The notes under the pieces: generated by a model
Told to the model about the DNA's origin: nothing
The model's input: only the letters and a program-made list of their open reading frames with translations
The model's database searches: none
Program-made: the position numbers and the translations under genes
Shown here: positions 1 to 8,133 of the stretch, piece by piece
Numbering within the stretch: the stretch's first letter is position 1
Layout: every line of letters starts with the position of its first letter
Origin: Virgibacillus chiguensis
Lineage (GTDB): Bacteria; Bacillota; Bacilli; Bacillales; Amphibacillaceae
NCBI RefSeq assembly: GCF_900129865.1
Contig: NZ_FQXD01000024.1
Coordinates: 1 to 38,846, forward strand
Length of the DNA: 38,846 nucleotides
Reading direction: 5' to 3'

Positions 1-328
1 GGGTGAAATCCCAGCGGTAAGGTGGAGATGAATTGGCTTTCGGTCAAGTACGTCTTTAGACGTGCTAATTGACCGAACGCATGTTACCATAAGAGCATGA
101 AGTGTTCTTTGAAAACTGGATATATGAGGTTGCATGGAGAAACTAATAATGCGAAAACCAAGCGAATCCTTCCATGCGTAAAATATCCAAGGTACGAAAG
201 AAACTCCGATTCGTCGGACATCTAGGGCAGGAACTTCCCGAAGTAACGCTCATGGAGACGAAAGGTTGCTTTCGTCGTGGAAATGAGAAGCTCCCACTTC
301 AAGCGAAGCTAAGTGGTGAGTAGTTCAC
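1..328 (+). ncRNA. Probable TnpB omega RNA / IS200-IS605 right end (left-truncated by window)
   Basis: This segment is non-coding but highly foldable. Paired arms are visible at 41-47/69-75, 132-138/171-177, 205-209/214-218 around a TTCG loop, 257-264/269-276 (perfect 8 bp), and 294-299/311-316. The last hairpin (CCCACTT...AAGTGGTGAGTAGTTCAC) resembles the subterminal right-end hairpin of IS605-family tnpB elements as I remember them. In that family the RNA made from the 3' end of the element guides the TnpB nuclease, and the guide is read from DNA just past the element end. Only a possible ten-codon tail of a tnpB frame (bases 2-31, ending TGA) is visible, and I would not rely on it. The element end near 328 is inferred. 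The alternative is some other structured RNA or a decayed element. Confidence 0.6.
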
Positions 329-381
329 ACAGAACGCCACACAATGAGTAGCGTCATAGGAAAAAATTTACCTGAAAGTGT

Positions 382-1962
382 CTAAGCTTCGGCTATTACC
401 TTGAAATTATCTGTTACAGTTGCCTTGACCGTGGGGTGTTTCTCAAAATACGCTTGAATCAATTCAACGGTATCTTTTTGAATTTCTTTCACTACAGGTT
501 TATTTTTAAACATGGAGTAATCACCGCCACCACTTGCTCTGTAGTTATTTAATACGACATGATAGTTCTCTTTTTCGGTAATGGGCTTACCGTGATAGCA
601 TAATTCCTCCACTCTATTTCCAATAGGTTTGGCTACATTTATTGTGTAAGTAATCCCCTCCCACATATCATAGTTATAATGCTGCGGTTTTGGTTTTTCA
701 AAAGCAGGATTCACCACAATGGCACCATTTTCATTCAGCGTGAAATAAGCAGCACTTTTTTCCAATGCGGCTCGAATATCCGCACCCTGTAATTCCAAAA
801 CGACTAACGTATTCGGATACATATAATTGGCGACAATATTACGCATGGTAACGGTTTGATTAAAACCTTTTGAGTTATTATTTAACAAGGCGGTTACAGA
901 AATATCTACACCACTTACTTCCATTTGTACTTTTTGAATAAATTCAATAAACGGATGTTTACGAGTTCGAGCACGTAATGGATCATCAATGGTCATATCC
1001 CCTTTAATATAGCCAACAGGCAGATCAAGCCATTGTTGGGTGGAGGCTTCTATTTCTTTCGTTAAATGGACAATCTCTTGATCAGGAGGGGTTTGAGCTA
1101 AATTATGCAAGCTTGCTTTCTTATCAATAATTTGCCATCTTGCAGCAGATTTTGTAAATTGAATATCCACTTTACCATAGAGAGAGGCGTTATTTCCAGG
1201 CTGAATAACTAATACATCATGAACGGTGTCTGTAAGCTGGCGATGTTGATGGCCTGTTAACAGAACATCAATCCCCTTCAATTGACATATGGCATAGCCC
1301 TGATTTTCTCCAGTTAGCGTTTCTGTAGCCTCTCCTGTATGGATATCACGTTCAAATCCGCCATGGTAAGAAACAACGAGTAAATCAGGCTGCTCCTTTT
1401 TATGGATAGAAGGGACCCATGTTTTTACTGTCTCATATGCATCTCTAAAGTGAATGCCAGCAATATGTTCTGGAGATTCCCAATTTGGTATGTAATGCGT
1501 TGTAACCCCTAAAATGGCAACTTTAATTCCGTCCTTTAGCGTCTTTATTATATATGGAGGCCCGTATTTTGGCTCGTTTGTTTCTTCATCTAACACATTT
1601 GCAGCGAGCCAAGGAAAATCGGATTGCTTCATTGCAGCTTGTAAGATAGATTGACCAAAATTAAATTCATGATTACCAATCACAGAAGCGTTAATGTTAA
1701 TTTTGTTCATGGCCTGAATGATCGGGTTTACTTCATGAGGGTGTTCTTTCACATAATGCGTCATTAAAGGAGTGCCTTGAATAAGGTCTCCATTATCAAG
1801 GACGATGACGTTATCATGCGTACTACGAATTTGTTTAACTGCAGTTGCATATCTTGCTAGTCCATTTGCAGATTCTTCATTTGTGCCATAATTAATCGGC
1901 ATAATGTGGCCGTGAATATCACTTGTATAAATAAGGCTTACGTTGACAGACGTATTGTTCAA
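382..1962 (-). CDS. CpdB/UshA-like metallophosphatase (5'-nucleotidase / cyclic nucleotide phosphodiesterase family)
   Basis: This 526-residue enzyme should hydrolyse nucleotides or 2',3'-cyclic nucleotides with two metal ions. The N-terminal calcineurin-like domain shows DIHGH at 15-19, NGDLIQGTP around 57-65, GNHE at 96-99, HGGFERD near 200 and a GHQH motif near 235. The C-terminal half is the 5_nucleotid_C domain, with a YRASGGGDY-like substrate loop near the end. There is no signal peptide, so it should be cytoplasmic, unlike most CpdB proteins. The start is TTG, nine bases after AAAGGA; an upstream ATG at 1972 is out of frame. It lies behind the phnDCEE transporter in the same direction, separated by a repeat-bearing gap. 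Such nucleotidase-transporter neighbours are known in other Firmicutes and suggest salvage of phosphate from phosphorylated compounds. The exact substrate is not certain. Confidence 0.85.
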   Translation of the reverse strand: MNNTSVNVSLIYTSDIHGHIMPINYGTNEESANGLARYATAVKQIRSTHDNVIVLDNGDLIQGTPLMTHYVKEHPHEVNPIIQAMNKININASVIGNHEFNFGQSILQAAMKQSDFPWLAANVLDEETNEPKYGPPYIIKTLKDGIKVAILGVTTHYIPNWESPEHIAGIHFRDAYETVKTWVPSIHKKEQPDLLVVSYHGGFERDIHTGEATETLTGENQGYAICQLKGIDVLLTGHQHRQLTDTVHDVLVIQPGNNASLYGKVDIQFTKSAARWQIIDKKASLHNLAQTPPDQEIVHLTKEIEASTQQWLDLPVGYIKGDMTIDDPLRARTRKHPFIEFIQKVQMEVSGVDISVTALLNNNSKGFNQTVTMRNIVANYMYPNTLVVLELQGADIRAALEKSAAYFTLNENGAIVVNPAFEKPKPQHYNYDMWEGITYTINVAKPIGNRVEELCYHGKPITEKENYHVVLNNYRASGGGDYSMFKNKPVVKEIQKDTVELIQAYFEKHPTVKATVTDNFKVIAEA

Positions 1963-2005
1963 AGGGAAGCATCCTTTCCATGTAACTTATAGGGATAAAA
2001 TTTTT

Positions 2006-2041
2006 GGGTTTATCGTATAAGAAAAAAGATAGTTTTTCTAA
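2006..2041 (+). repeat. Short copy of hairpin repeat family B
   Basis: The segment reads GTTTATCGTATAAGAAAAAA, a short middle, then AGTTTTTCTAA. It matches both ends of the fuller copy at 26563-26632 but lacks the central part, as if internally deleted. Confidence 0.45.
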
Positions 2042-2099
2042 CAAGATAAGCAAGTATAAAATCAGGGGCTTATGTATACAAAATAACCGAATAAGCCAT

Positions 2100-2310
2100 G
2101 TCTGGCTCCAACGCCCAGCCAACTAGGCGATTTCATGAAATCGCCCTACGATAAGTCACCATCGGTTCGTCCTAAATAGGAAGGCCGACTAAAGACGGGC
2201 TTGCCGGAGGGCGCCGGCATACTCCTGTTGCGGGATCATGATTCCTACAACTTTCGTTGATTCGTTCCAGTCGCTACGTTGCTAACCGGGCGCTTGCGCC
2301 TTAGTTCATG
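2100..2310 (+). repeat. Dispersed intergenic repeat family A, copy 1 (long form)
   Basis: This segment shares long matching blocks with 11109-11261: a core hairpin AGGCGATTTC/GAAATCGCC, then CTACGATAAGTCA, CATCGGTTCGT, GTTGATTCGTTCCA, TCGCTACGTTGCTAA and a terminal GGGCGCTTGCGCC hairpin. It carries roughly 55-60 extra GC-rich bases (about 2172-2235) that the other copy lacks. It fills most of the gap between the nucleotidase gene and phnE. Its base composition is more GC-rich than the flanks, which suggests a mobile or acquired element. I see no open frame of note in it. Confidence 0.7.
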
Positions 2311-2360
2311 TACCTATGGAAATAGCCCCACAAGGAATCTGTGGGACTGTATAGAAATAA

Positions 2361-3161
2361 CTATACTATTTTCCGACGAATTCGCGCGGAAAGAAAGTCA
2401 ATCACCGTAACAACGATAATAATGGCTAGTAAAATTAATCCCATTTCATTCCAATTTCTGTTGCTGGAAGCAAATATAATCATTGTTCCGATACCTCCAG
2501 CTCCAACAATACCTAAAATGGATGAAGCTCTAATATCGACTTCGAATCGATAAATGGCATAGGATAAAAATTCCGGAACAATTTGTGGTATAACTCCGTA
2601 AAATAAAATTTGAATTTTATTTGCCCCATTTGCCTCCATTGCTTCAATGACTTGCATATCAATGGATTCAATTACTTCAGAGTAAAGCTTACCGAGCATA
2701 CCTGTTGAACCAATTGCAATAGCTAATACACCAGCAAAAGCGTTAGGGCCGACCGCTACAACGAACAATATTGCCAGAATAATATCAGGAAATGCACGCA
2801 CGGCTGACAATATCCATTTGCCAATAGCAGTTAAGATTTTACTTCTGGTCATATTTTGAGCTGCTAAAAATCCTAATGGAATAGCTAAAACTGCGGCCAT
2901 CAAGGAGCCGGCAAAAGCAATCAATATGGTCTCCCATATTTTTGCAGCCACTTCGCTTGTTGCAGACCAATCAGGTTGAAACAGTTTTGGGATAACCCGT
3001 GAGAAGTTATTTACCATCCGCTCAAAAGCTCTTCCCCAATCGATATCGATACCAAGAAAAGTCCAGACATATAGCGCTACGATAGCTAAGAAAATAACGA
3101 TTCGTCTTACTATTTTAAAGGTTGATTTTGGTTGTTTAGGAGGTAAAGAATACGAAGCCAT
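2361..3161 (-). CDS. phnE: Phosphonate-type ABC transporter permease (second PhnE)
   Basis: This 266-residue inner-membrane permease belongs to the PhnE family. A basic N-terminus is followed by a membrane segment at about 18-38 and further helices from about 75. The permease coupling signature is the region EAMEANGANKIQILFYGVIP (about 173-192), which should contact PhnC. A GIVGAGGIG motif near 220 is typical of PhnE. Its ATG overlaps the last base of the upstream phnE stop (TAATG), with GGGAGG ten bases upstream, so translation is probably coupled. It resembles its neighbour PhnE and should form a heterodimer with it. Substrates in this family include phosphonates, phosphite and related phosphorus compounds; which applies here cannot be read from the sequence. 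Confidence 0.9.
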   Translation of the reverse strand: MASYSLPPKQPKSTFKIVRRIVIFLAIVALYVWTFLGIDIDWGRAFERMVNNFSRVIPKLFQPDWSATSEVAAKIWETILIAFAGSLMAAVLAIPLGFLAAQNMTRSKILTAIGKWILSAVRAFPDIILAILFVVAVGPNAFAGVLAIAIGSTGMLGKLYSEVIESIDMQVIEAMEANGANKIQILFYGVIPQIVPEFLSYAIYRFEVDIRASSILGIVGAGGIGTMIIFASSNRNWNEMGLILLAIIIVVTVIDFLSARIRRKIV

Positions 3162-3976
3162 TAGATCAAAGCCTCCCTTAGTTTATTGCTAATAAATTCA
3201 ATGACAATAACGACAATAAAAATTAAAATAATAATCGCCATGGCATTCGGATAATTATAAAAACCGAGTTGTTGATCCAGTACTAAGCCAATTCCTCCTG
3301 CACCTACTAATCCTAAAACGACAGAAGCGCGGATGTTAATTTCGAATACATAGAGTACGAAGGAAGTGAATTGTGGTAAAACTTGTGGAACAAGCCCAAA
3401 ATAAATAACTTGAAAAACATTCCCGCCTGAAGCACGCATGGCTTCTAGTGGATTCATATCAACAGATTCGATCGTTTCACTAATCAATTTAGCTAGTATG
3501 CCTAAAGAAAAGATAAATAATGCTAAAATTCCTGGTAACAGGCCGACACCGAATAAACCAACAAAAATAACGGCTAGCACTAAGTCTGGGATCGTGCGCA
3601 GAATATTTAAAAATGTTCTTGTAATGAGATATAATGGTTTAAAAGTCGTTATATTTTGGGCAGACAAAAGTGCTAAAGGTACAGTCAGGATTGCTGCTAA
3701 TGTGGTAGCTATAATTGCCATTTGGATGGTTTGCGCCATTTCTCCCCAAACCTTTGGAATAACTTCTAGATTAGGTGGAAAAAACTTTTCAATAACGACG
3801 TACATATTGCCTAGGGCATTGCCGAAACCACCGACCATTTCCCGTTGCGTCCAAAACATACTAAACAAATAAAAACCAATGACGATAAAAAAGATGATCG
3901 TAATTTGTAGTTTTGTTTTCACAGGATAAATGGAAGGTGTTTTCTCTGTCATCTCTTGTCTTGATTGTTTGGTCAC
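3161..3976 (-). CDS. phnE: Phosphonate-type ABC transporter permease (first PhnE)
   Basis: This 271-residue PhnE-family permease has an N-terminal membrane helix at about 27-47 and a cluster of helices from about 85 onward. The coupling loop EAMRASGGNVFQVIYFGLVP sits near 178-197 and GLVGAGGIGL near 223-232. It starts with GTG and overlaps the phnC stop by four bases (GTGA), so phnC-phnE-phnE form one translationally coupled unit. It is paired with the following PhnE; two non-identical permeases are usual in Firmicute phn transporters. No disruption is seen. Confidence 0.9.
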   Translation of the reverse strand: MTKQSRQEMTEKTPSIYPVKTKLQITIIFFIVIGFYLFSMFWTQREMVGGFGNALGNMYVVIEKFFPPNLEVIPKVWGEMAQTIQMAIIATTLAAILTVPLALLSAQNITTFKPLYLITRTFLNILRTIPDLVLAVIFVGLFGVGLLPGILALFIFSLGILAKLISETIESVDMNPLEAMRASGGNVFQVIYFGLVPQVLPQFTSFVLYVFEINIRASVVLGLVGAGGIGLVLDQQLGFYNYPNAMAIIILIFIVVIVIEFISNKLREALI

Positions 3977-4749
3977 GATTTGTTCGCCCCCCCACGTAAG
4001 TCATCCTCACGTATCGAACGTCCATAAATCTCTTCAAATGTTTTTTCCGTAACTTCCGATGCAGGTCCGTCAAAAACGATTTCGCCAGCACGCATACCAA
4101 TAATTCGATCGGCATACTCCATGGCCATATCGATAAAGTGGAGGTTTACAATCGTTGTAATCTTATCTTCTTTATTGATTTTCTTTAAATATGTCATGAC
4201 TTGATGGGAAGTGGGCGGGTCTAAAGAAGCAACAGGCTCGTCCGCTAAAATATACTTTGGCTGTTGTGTAAGTACACGTGCAATACTTACTCGTTGTTGT
4301 TGTCCACCACTTAATTCGTCTGCGCGATTATAAATTTTTTCGCCAATATTAACACGTTGCAAACTTTCATATGCTAAGCTTATATCCTCTTTTTGATATA
4401 AGTTTAAAATGGATCTTAACGTTCCAGTATGACCTAAGCGCCCAGCTAGAACATTCTTGAGAACGTTAGTTCGTTTTACGAGGTTATAATTTTGAAAAAT
4501 CATGCCGATTTTAGTGCGCAGCTTTCTTAGGTCGCTACCTTTATAACCTAATATATTTTCATTGTCTATCGATAAAACGCCACTAGTAGGTGTGACGAGA
4601 CGATTTATACTGCGAATGAATGTTGACTTTCCAGCACCAGATAGGCCTACGATGACGACAAATTCTCCGTCTTTAATGGTCGCATTAATATTCTTTAAAC
4701 CCACGGTTCCATTTGGGTACACAAGCCCAACGTCTTTAAATTCTATCAT
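3973..4749 (-). CDS. phnC: Phosphonate-type ABC transporter ATP-binding protein PhnC
   Basis: This 258-residue ATPase powers the transporter. Walker A is GLSGAGKST at 35-43, the Q-loop is in MIFQNYNLV near 83-91, the ABC signature LSGGQQQRVSIARVL is near 147-161, Walker B and following are YILADEPVASLDP near 167-179, and the switch His is in NLHFID near 202. Length and motif order match PhnC. The ribosome site before the ATG is weak (GGGGC), and the gene lies behind a terminator-like hairpin after phnD. It may therefore be expressed below the binding protein. Confidence 0.92.
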   Translation of the reverse strand: MIEFKDVGLVYPNGTVGLKNINATIKDGEFVVIVGLSGAGKSTFIRSINRLVTPTSGVLSIDNENILGYKGSDLRKLRTKIGMIFQNYNLVKRTNVLKNVLAGRLGHTGTLRSILNLYQKEDISLAYESLQRVNIGEKIYNRADELSGGQQQRVSIARVLTQQPKYILADEPVASLDPPTSHQVMTYLKKINKEDKITTIVNLHFIDMAMEYADRIIGMRAGEIVFDGPASEVTEKTFEEIYGRSIREDDLRGGANKS

Positions 4750-4791
4750 TTATGTATAGCCCCTATCATAGAAAGATTGTTTTAAAACTGG

Positions 4792-4824
4792 AAAAAAAGG
4801 GAGAGTTTCCATCTCCCTTTTTTC
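4792..4824 (-). terminator. Intra-operon terminator-like hairpin between phnD and phnC
   Basis: The arms AAAAAAGGGAGA (4793-4804) and TCTCCCTTTTTT (4812-4823) pair perfectly around a 7-base loop. The structure works on either strand. In the leftward direction it follows phnD and precedes phnC, so partial read-through would give much more binding protein than transporter. Confidence 0.8.
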
Positions 4825-4886
4825 CACATAATGTAATTAGCATGATTTTGAGCATACTGCTATATTCTTCAGAGGATCAAATAAAC

Positions 4887-5840
4887 TTATAGCTCGATAT
4901 CATCTTTGAATTTTTGATATGTTTCTTTAACGATCTCGTATTCTTCGTCGGAAGCTTCGTCAATCGCATCCCAATTGTATACTTCATCCATGATTTTAAT
5001 CATTTCTTCATCTTCATTGAAAGATAGGAATGCTTCTTTAATTTTTGTCACTAATTCTTCGTCTAATTCTTTCGTTACAGAGATGGTGTCATTTGGGATT
5101 TCGTCCGTATATTCGATGACTTTTAATTTATCCATGACATCAGGGTATTCTTCTTCTAATTCCGTGCGAACATCGTCAAATGTAGTAGCTACATCAGCAT
5201 CTCCTTCGTAAACAGAGATAGCTGCATTATCGTGTGCTCCAGCAGCAATCGTGTTACCGAAGAAATCACTTTCTAATTCTGTTCCAGACGCATAGTCAAA
5301 TTCTTGCATCATTTGGTATGCTGGGAAAAGGTAACCAGAAGTAGAGCCTTTATCTGCATATGTCCATACTTTACCTTCTAAGTCTGCTAAAGACTCAATG
5401 TCAGAATCTGCTCGTACGACGTATTGTGCTTTGTATGTACCAGAACCATGACGAACAGATTTAAGAATAACATTTACATCGTATTGCTCATTAGCAAGTA
5501 CGTAACCGAAAGCAGGAATAAAGCCAATCTGTACTTGGTTAGACCCCATTGCTTCTACAAGGGCGTTATAGTTGGTCATTACTTTCCCTTCAACATCAAT
5601 TCCTAATTCTTCCCCTAAACGATCAGCTAGAGGCTTTACTGTATCTGCAATTGTATCAGAATCTTGAGAAGGAACAAATCCCATAACTAGTTTATCTGGT
5701 GTTTCTCCTTTTTCTTCTTTCGCATTATCGTTGCTTTCTCCGCTTGCGTTATCTTCTCCATCTGAATCATCTGACCCGCCACAGGCAGCAAGTACGAACG
5801 CTAAGGCAAGGACGATAAATAAACTATACCACTTTTTCAT
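4887..5840 (-). CDS. phnD: Phosphonate-type ABC transporter substrate-binding lipoprotein PhnD
   Basis: This 317-residue lipoprotein has a signal peptide and lipobox LAAC with Cys20, then a low-complexity Gly/Asp/Ser/Glu linker (21-48) and a PhnD-like type 2 periplasmic binding domain. The stretch beginning KLVMGFVPSQDSDTIADTVK opens the domain, and GSTSGYLFP near 165 is the usual phosphorus-ligand loop of the family. It should sit on the outer face of the membrane and deliver ligand to the two PhnE proteins. The start has a strong GGAGGG site (TAGGAGGGTCAAAATG). It is the first gene of the leftward operon. The family includes phosphonate, phosphite and methylphosphonate binders; the ligand is unknown here. 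Confidence 0.92.
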   Translation of the reverse strand: MKKWYSLFIVLALAFVLAACGGSDDSDGEDNASGESNDNAKEEKGETPDKLVMGFVPSQDSDTIADTVKPLADRLGEELGIDVEGKVMTNYNALVEAMGSNQVQIGFIPAFGYVLANEQYDVNVILKSVRHGSGTYKAQYVVRADSDIESLADLEGKVWTYADKGSTSGYLFPAYQMMQEFDYASGTELESDFFGNTIAAGAHDNAAISVYEGDADVATTFDDVRTELEEEYPDVMDKLKVIEYTDEIPNDTISVTKELDEELVTKIKEAFLSFNEDEEMIKIMDEVYNWDAIDEASDEEYEIVKETYQKFKDDIEL

Positions 5841-6369
5841 TTTGACCCTCCTAAAATTTATCTACTGCATTAAAAATGCTTACACCTTTATTAAATACTA
5901 TTTATGAAAAAATTTCTAGATGTATTTTATTTTCTTTACAAGAAATTAATATAGATGGCTAAGTTTATTTGCGCATAGGAAATGGGAGTAAATTTCTTCC
6001 TTATTGTCAACGGTTTATCCCAGAGATAAGGCGTTGTAAGACTTACAATTCAAAAATGCTAATAATGTGAGATAGGAACTGGATAATTTTAAATGAGAGA
6101 TAGTAGCATCTAAATTTCCATTTTCGTAGGCAGCTTTAAGGCCATACCCTCGGATGCTCACAATGAGTGGGAATGAAAGACATCCACTTTATGTTTTTTT
6201 ATGCGAGCTTAGGGGAATAGCTAGTAAAAACAAGTTGGGCGTTGTAGTTTTTAGATCAGTGAATTTACTAAGTAGAACTATCTGCTATCTTGAAAAGTGA
6301 GCATAATGAGTCACCTTATAAAACATAGCAAGATGGGTTAATAAAGAATCCGTGGAGGGAAGTTGCTTC
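5841..6369. other. Long divergent intergenic region (phnD / lipid kinase), no gene seen
   Basis: These ~530 AT-rich bases separate the leftward phn operon from a rightward lipid kinase gene. It must contain both promoters. I found no convincing sigma-A promoter with good spacing, no clear PhoP direct repeats and no known riboswitch. A small hairpin (TTATC-CCAGA-GATAA, about 6007-6021) is not informative. I see no coding potential above about 40 codons that I trust. Confidence 0.5.
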
Positions 6370-7263
6370 ATGAGAAAATATGAAACGGCGTTACTTTTAT
6401 ATAATGGAAATGCAGATGAAGAAGACATGAGAAAAAAGTTAACACAAATCGTTGCAAATTTATCTTTAGCAATTAAACAGTTGCATTTGTTACAGACAGA
6501 TTCTATTGAAGATGTGAGACAGGCGTGCGTACGGTATGCTGACCAAGTAGAGATATTGCTTGTTTTAGGAGGAGATGGCACAGTACATACATGTATTAAC
6601 GCTATCTCTCCTCTAAAGAAGCGCCCTATTATTGGTATATTGCCTGGGGGGACGTGTAATGATTTTAGTCGTGTACTTCGTATGCCACAACGATTAGGGG
6701 AAGCTGCCTCCGCCATTGTGGACGGAGAGGTTGTGGAGATCGATGTAGGAAAGGCTGATGACAGATATTTTCTTAATTTTTGGGGGATTGGCTTAATTGC
6801 TGAAACATCGCAAAATATTGATCCTAATCAAAAGAAAAACTTCGGTGTACTTAGTTATTTTATGAGCACATTAAAAAGCCTTTCGCAAGCAGAAAGTTTT
6901 TCCTATCAAATAACTACAGATGAGCAGAATTTCGTAGGGGAAGCTGTCATGATTGTTGCTTTAAACGGAAGGTTTTTGGGTACGCAAGAAGTCCCAATTT
7001 CAAGTTTACAACCTGACGATGGAAAACTAGATGTACTCATTGTGAAAAATTCCAATCTTGCTTTTTTTCGTGATTTATTGGCTATGAACGATCCGAGCAA
7101 AAAATTAAAGGAATTGAATGAAATGATGTATGTGCAAACGACTTATTTGCAAGTAACTACTGAAAACAAGAAAGAAATCGATATGGATGGGGAAATCATA
7201 GCTACTACACCGTCAGAAGTGGAAATTATTCCAAAACATTTACAAATGATACGAGCAAAATGA
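6370..7263 (+). CDS. Diacylglycerol kinase-family lipid kinase (YegS/BmrU type)
   Basis: This 297-residue soluble lipid kinase should phosphorylate diacylglycerol or a related lipid at the membrane. The nucleotide-binding motif GGDGTVHTCINAI lies near 72-84, and the second catalytic motif GILPGGTCNDFSRVL near 97-111. The C-terminal DAGK-like beta domain includes GEAVMIVALNGRFLGTQEVP and PDDGKLDVLIV. The start chosen is the ATG at 6370 because GGAGGGA lies nine bases upstream; the in-frame GTG at 6352 falls next to that ribosome site and would leave none. The typical family length is about 300 residues. It stands alone, with a strong hairpin after it. Whether it is DgkB, YtlR or BmrU-like in role cannot be decided. 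Confidence 0.85.
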   Translation: MRKYETALLLYNGNADEEDMRKKLTQIVANLSLAIKQLHLLQTDSIEDVRQACVRYADQVEILLVLGGDGTVHTCINAISPLKKRPIIGILPGGTCNDFSRVLRMPQRLGEAASAIVDGEVVEIDVGKADDRYFLNFWGIGLIAETSQNIDPNQKKNFGVLSYFMSTLKSLSQAESFSYQITTDEQNFVGEAVMIVALNGRFLGTQEVPISSLQPDDGKLDVLIVKNSNLAFFRDLLAMNDPSKKLKELNEMMYVQTTYLQVTTENKKEIDMDGEIIATTPSEVEIIPKHLQMIRAK

Positions 7264-7305
7264 CTGCTCGTTATAAGAACAAAAGTATAACGTTTTGAAC
7301 CCGTT

Positions 7306-7342
7306 CCCCTAGGAGTTAGAAGTGAATACTAACTTCTAGGGG
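7306..7342. other. Strong inverted repeat without T-tract
   Basis: CCCCTAGGAGTTAG (7306-7319) pairs with CTAACTTCTAGGGG (7329-7342), 13 of 14 plus one G-U. It lies between the lipid kinase and the ABC ATPase gene, 95 bases before the latter. There is no T-run after it, so it may be an mRNA-stabilising stem or operator rather than an intrinsic terminator. Confidence 0.6.
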
Positions 7343-7437
7343 ATGTTGCTTGTAATGAAAAATGAAGCTTTTTGAATCTTTTTTCGCACCAATTTCGTAC
7401 AATGATGTAAGGCAATGCTGTAAAGGGAGGATTTCCG

Positions 7438-8133
7438 TTGAAAACGTTAGAGGTTGTTGAACTTTCGGTAGAAATAGATCAGAATTTGCTGATTGATCAT
7501 GCGTCATTTACATTAGAGGAAGGGACGATCACAGCGCTTGTAGGTCATAATGGGGCAGGTAAATCAACGCTTTTAAAAGCTATTGTCGGGATGCTTTCTA
7601 AAAGCCAAGGGAAAATTATATTTAATGAAACGTACCATCAAGATGAAGATTTTTTAACATGTAAGCTATTACTTGCTTATTTGCCGGAGGAACCGATGTT
7701 GTTGACGGAATTAACTGTGATGCAACACTTTCAACTTTACGGCATGAGTTATGAACTGGCTAAAAATGAAATGAACCAACGAATAGAAGAAATGGTAAAA
7801 GGATTTGAATTATCCGATAAACTAAACGAATATCCTGAGTCATTGTCTAAAGGAATGAGACAGAAGGTGCAAACCATTTGTGCGCTACTTCCTGATACAC
7901 CGTTGTTACTTATTGATGAACCTTTTATGGGTTTAGATATTTATGCAATTGATTATTTTGAGCAGCTAATGAAAGAGAAGGTGGCAAAAGGAACGACAAT
8001 TCTTGTTACAACACACCAATTAGACCGCATGAAAGGAATGGCGGATAATTATATTATGTTGCAACAGGGTAAAATACATAGCCAAGGACCAATTGATCAA
8101 TTTGTTACGATTGATAGGAGAATGGATGAATGA
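7438..8133 (+). CDS. EcsA-like ABC transporter ATP-binding protein
   Basis: This 231-residue ABC ATPase has Walker A GHNGAGKST near 36-44, a non-standard signature LSKGMRQKV near 139-147, and LLLIDEPFMGLD near 158-169. The SKGM form of the signature and the DEPFMGLD tail resemble EcsA of Bacillus. The His switch is in VTTHQLD near 192. It starts with TTG behind GGGAGGA. Its stop overlaps the start of the downstream permease by four bases (ATGA), so the two make one transporter. The direction and substrate of transport are unknown; EcsAB in Bacillus affects protein secretion and processing. Confidence 0.85.
   Translation: MKTLEVVELSVEIDQNLLIDHASFTLEEGTITALVGHNGAGKSTLLKAIVGMLSKSQGKIIFNETYHQDEDFLTCKLLLAYLPEEPMLLTELTVMQHFQLYGMSYELAKNEMNQRIEEMVKGFELSDKLNEYPESLSKGMRQKVQTICALLPDTPLLLIDEPFMGLDIYAIDYFEQLMKEKVAKGTTILVTTHQLDRMKGMADNYIMLQQGKIHSQGPIDQFVTIDRRMDE

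Noticed and set aside
1919-2122. 67-codon leftward frame over the nucleotidase start
   Set aside because: It overlaps the nucleotidase start and a repeat, has no ribosome site that I can see and reads as low-complexity hydrophobic sequence.
5841-6369. PhoP boxes or a riboswitch before phnD
   Set aside because: I looked for TTAACA-type direct repeats and known aptamer cores and found no convincing match.
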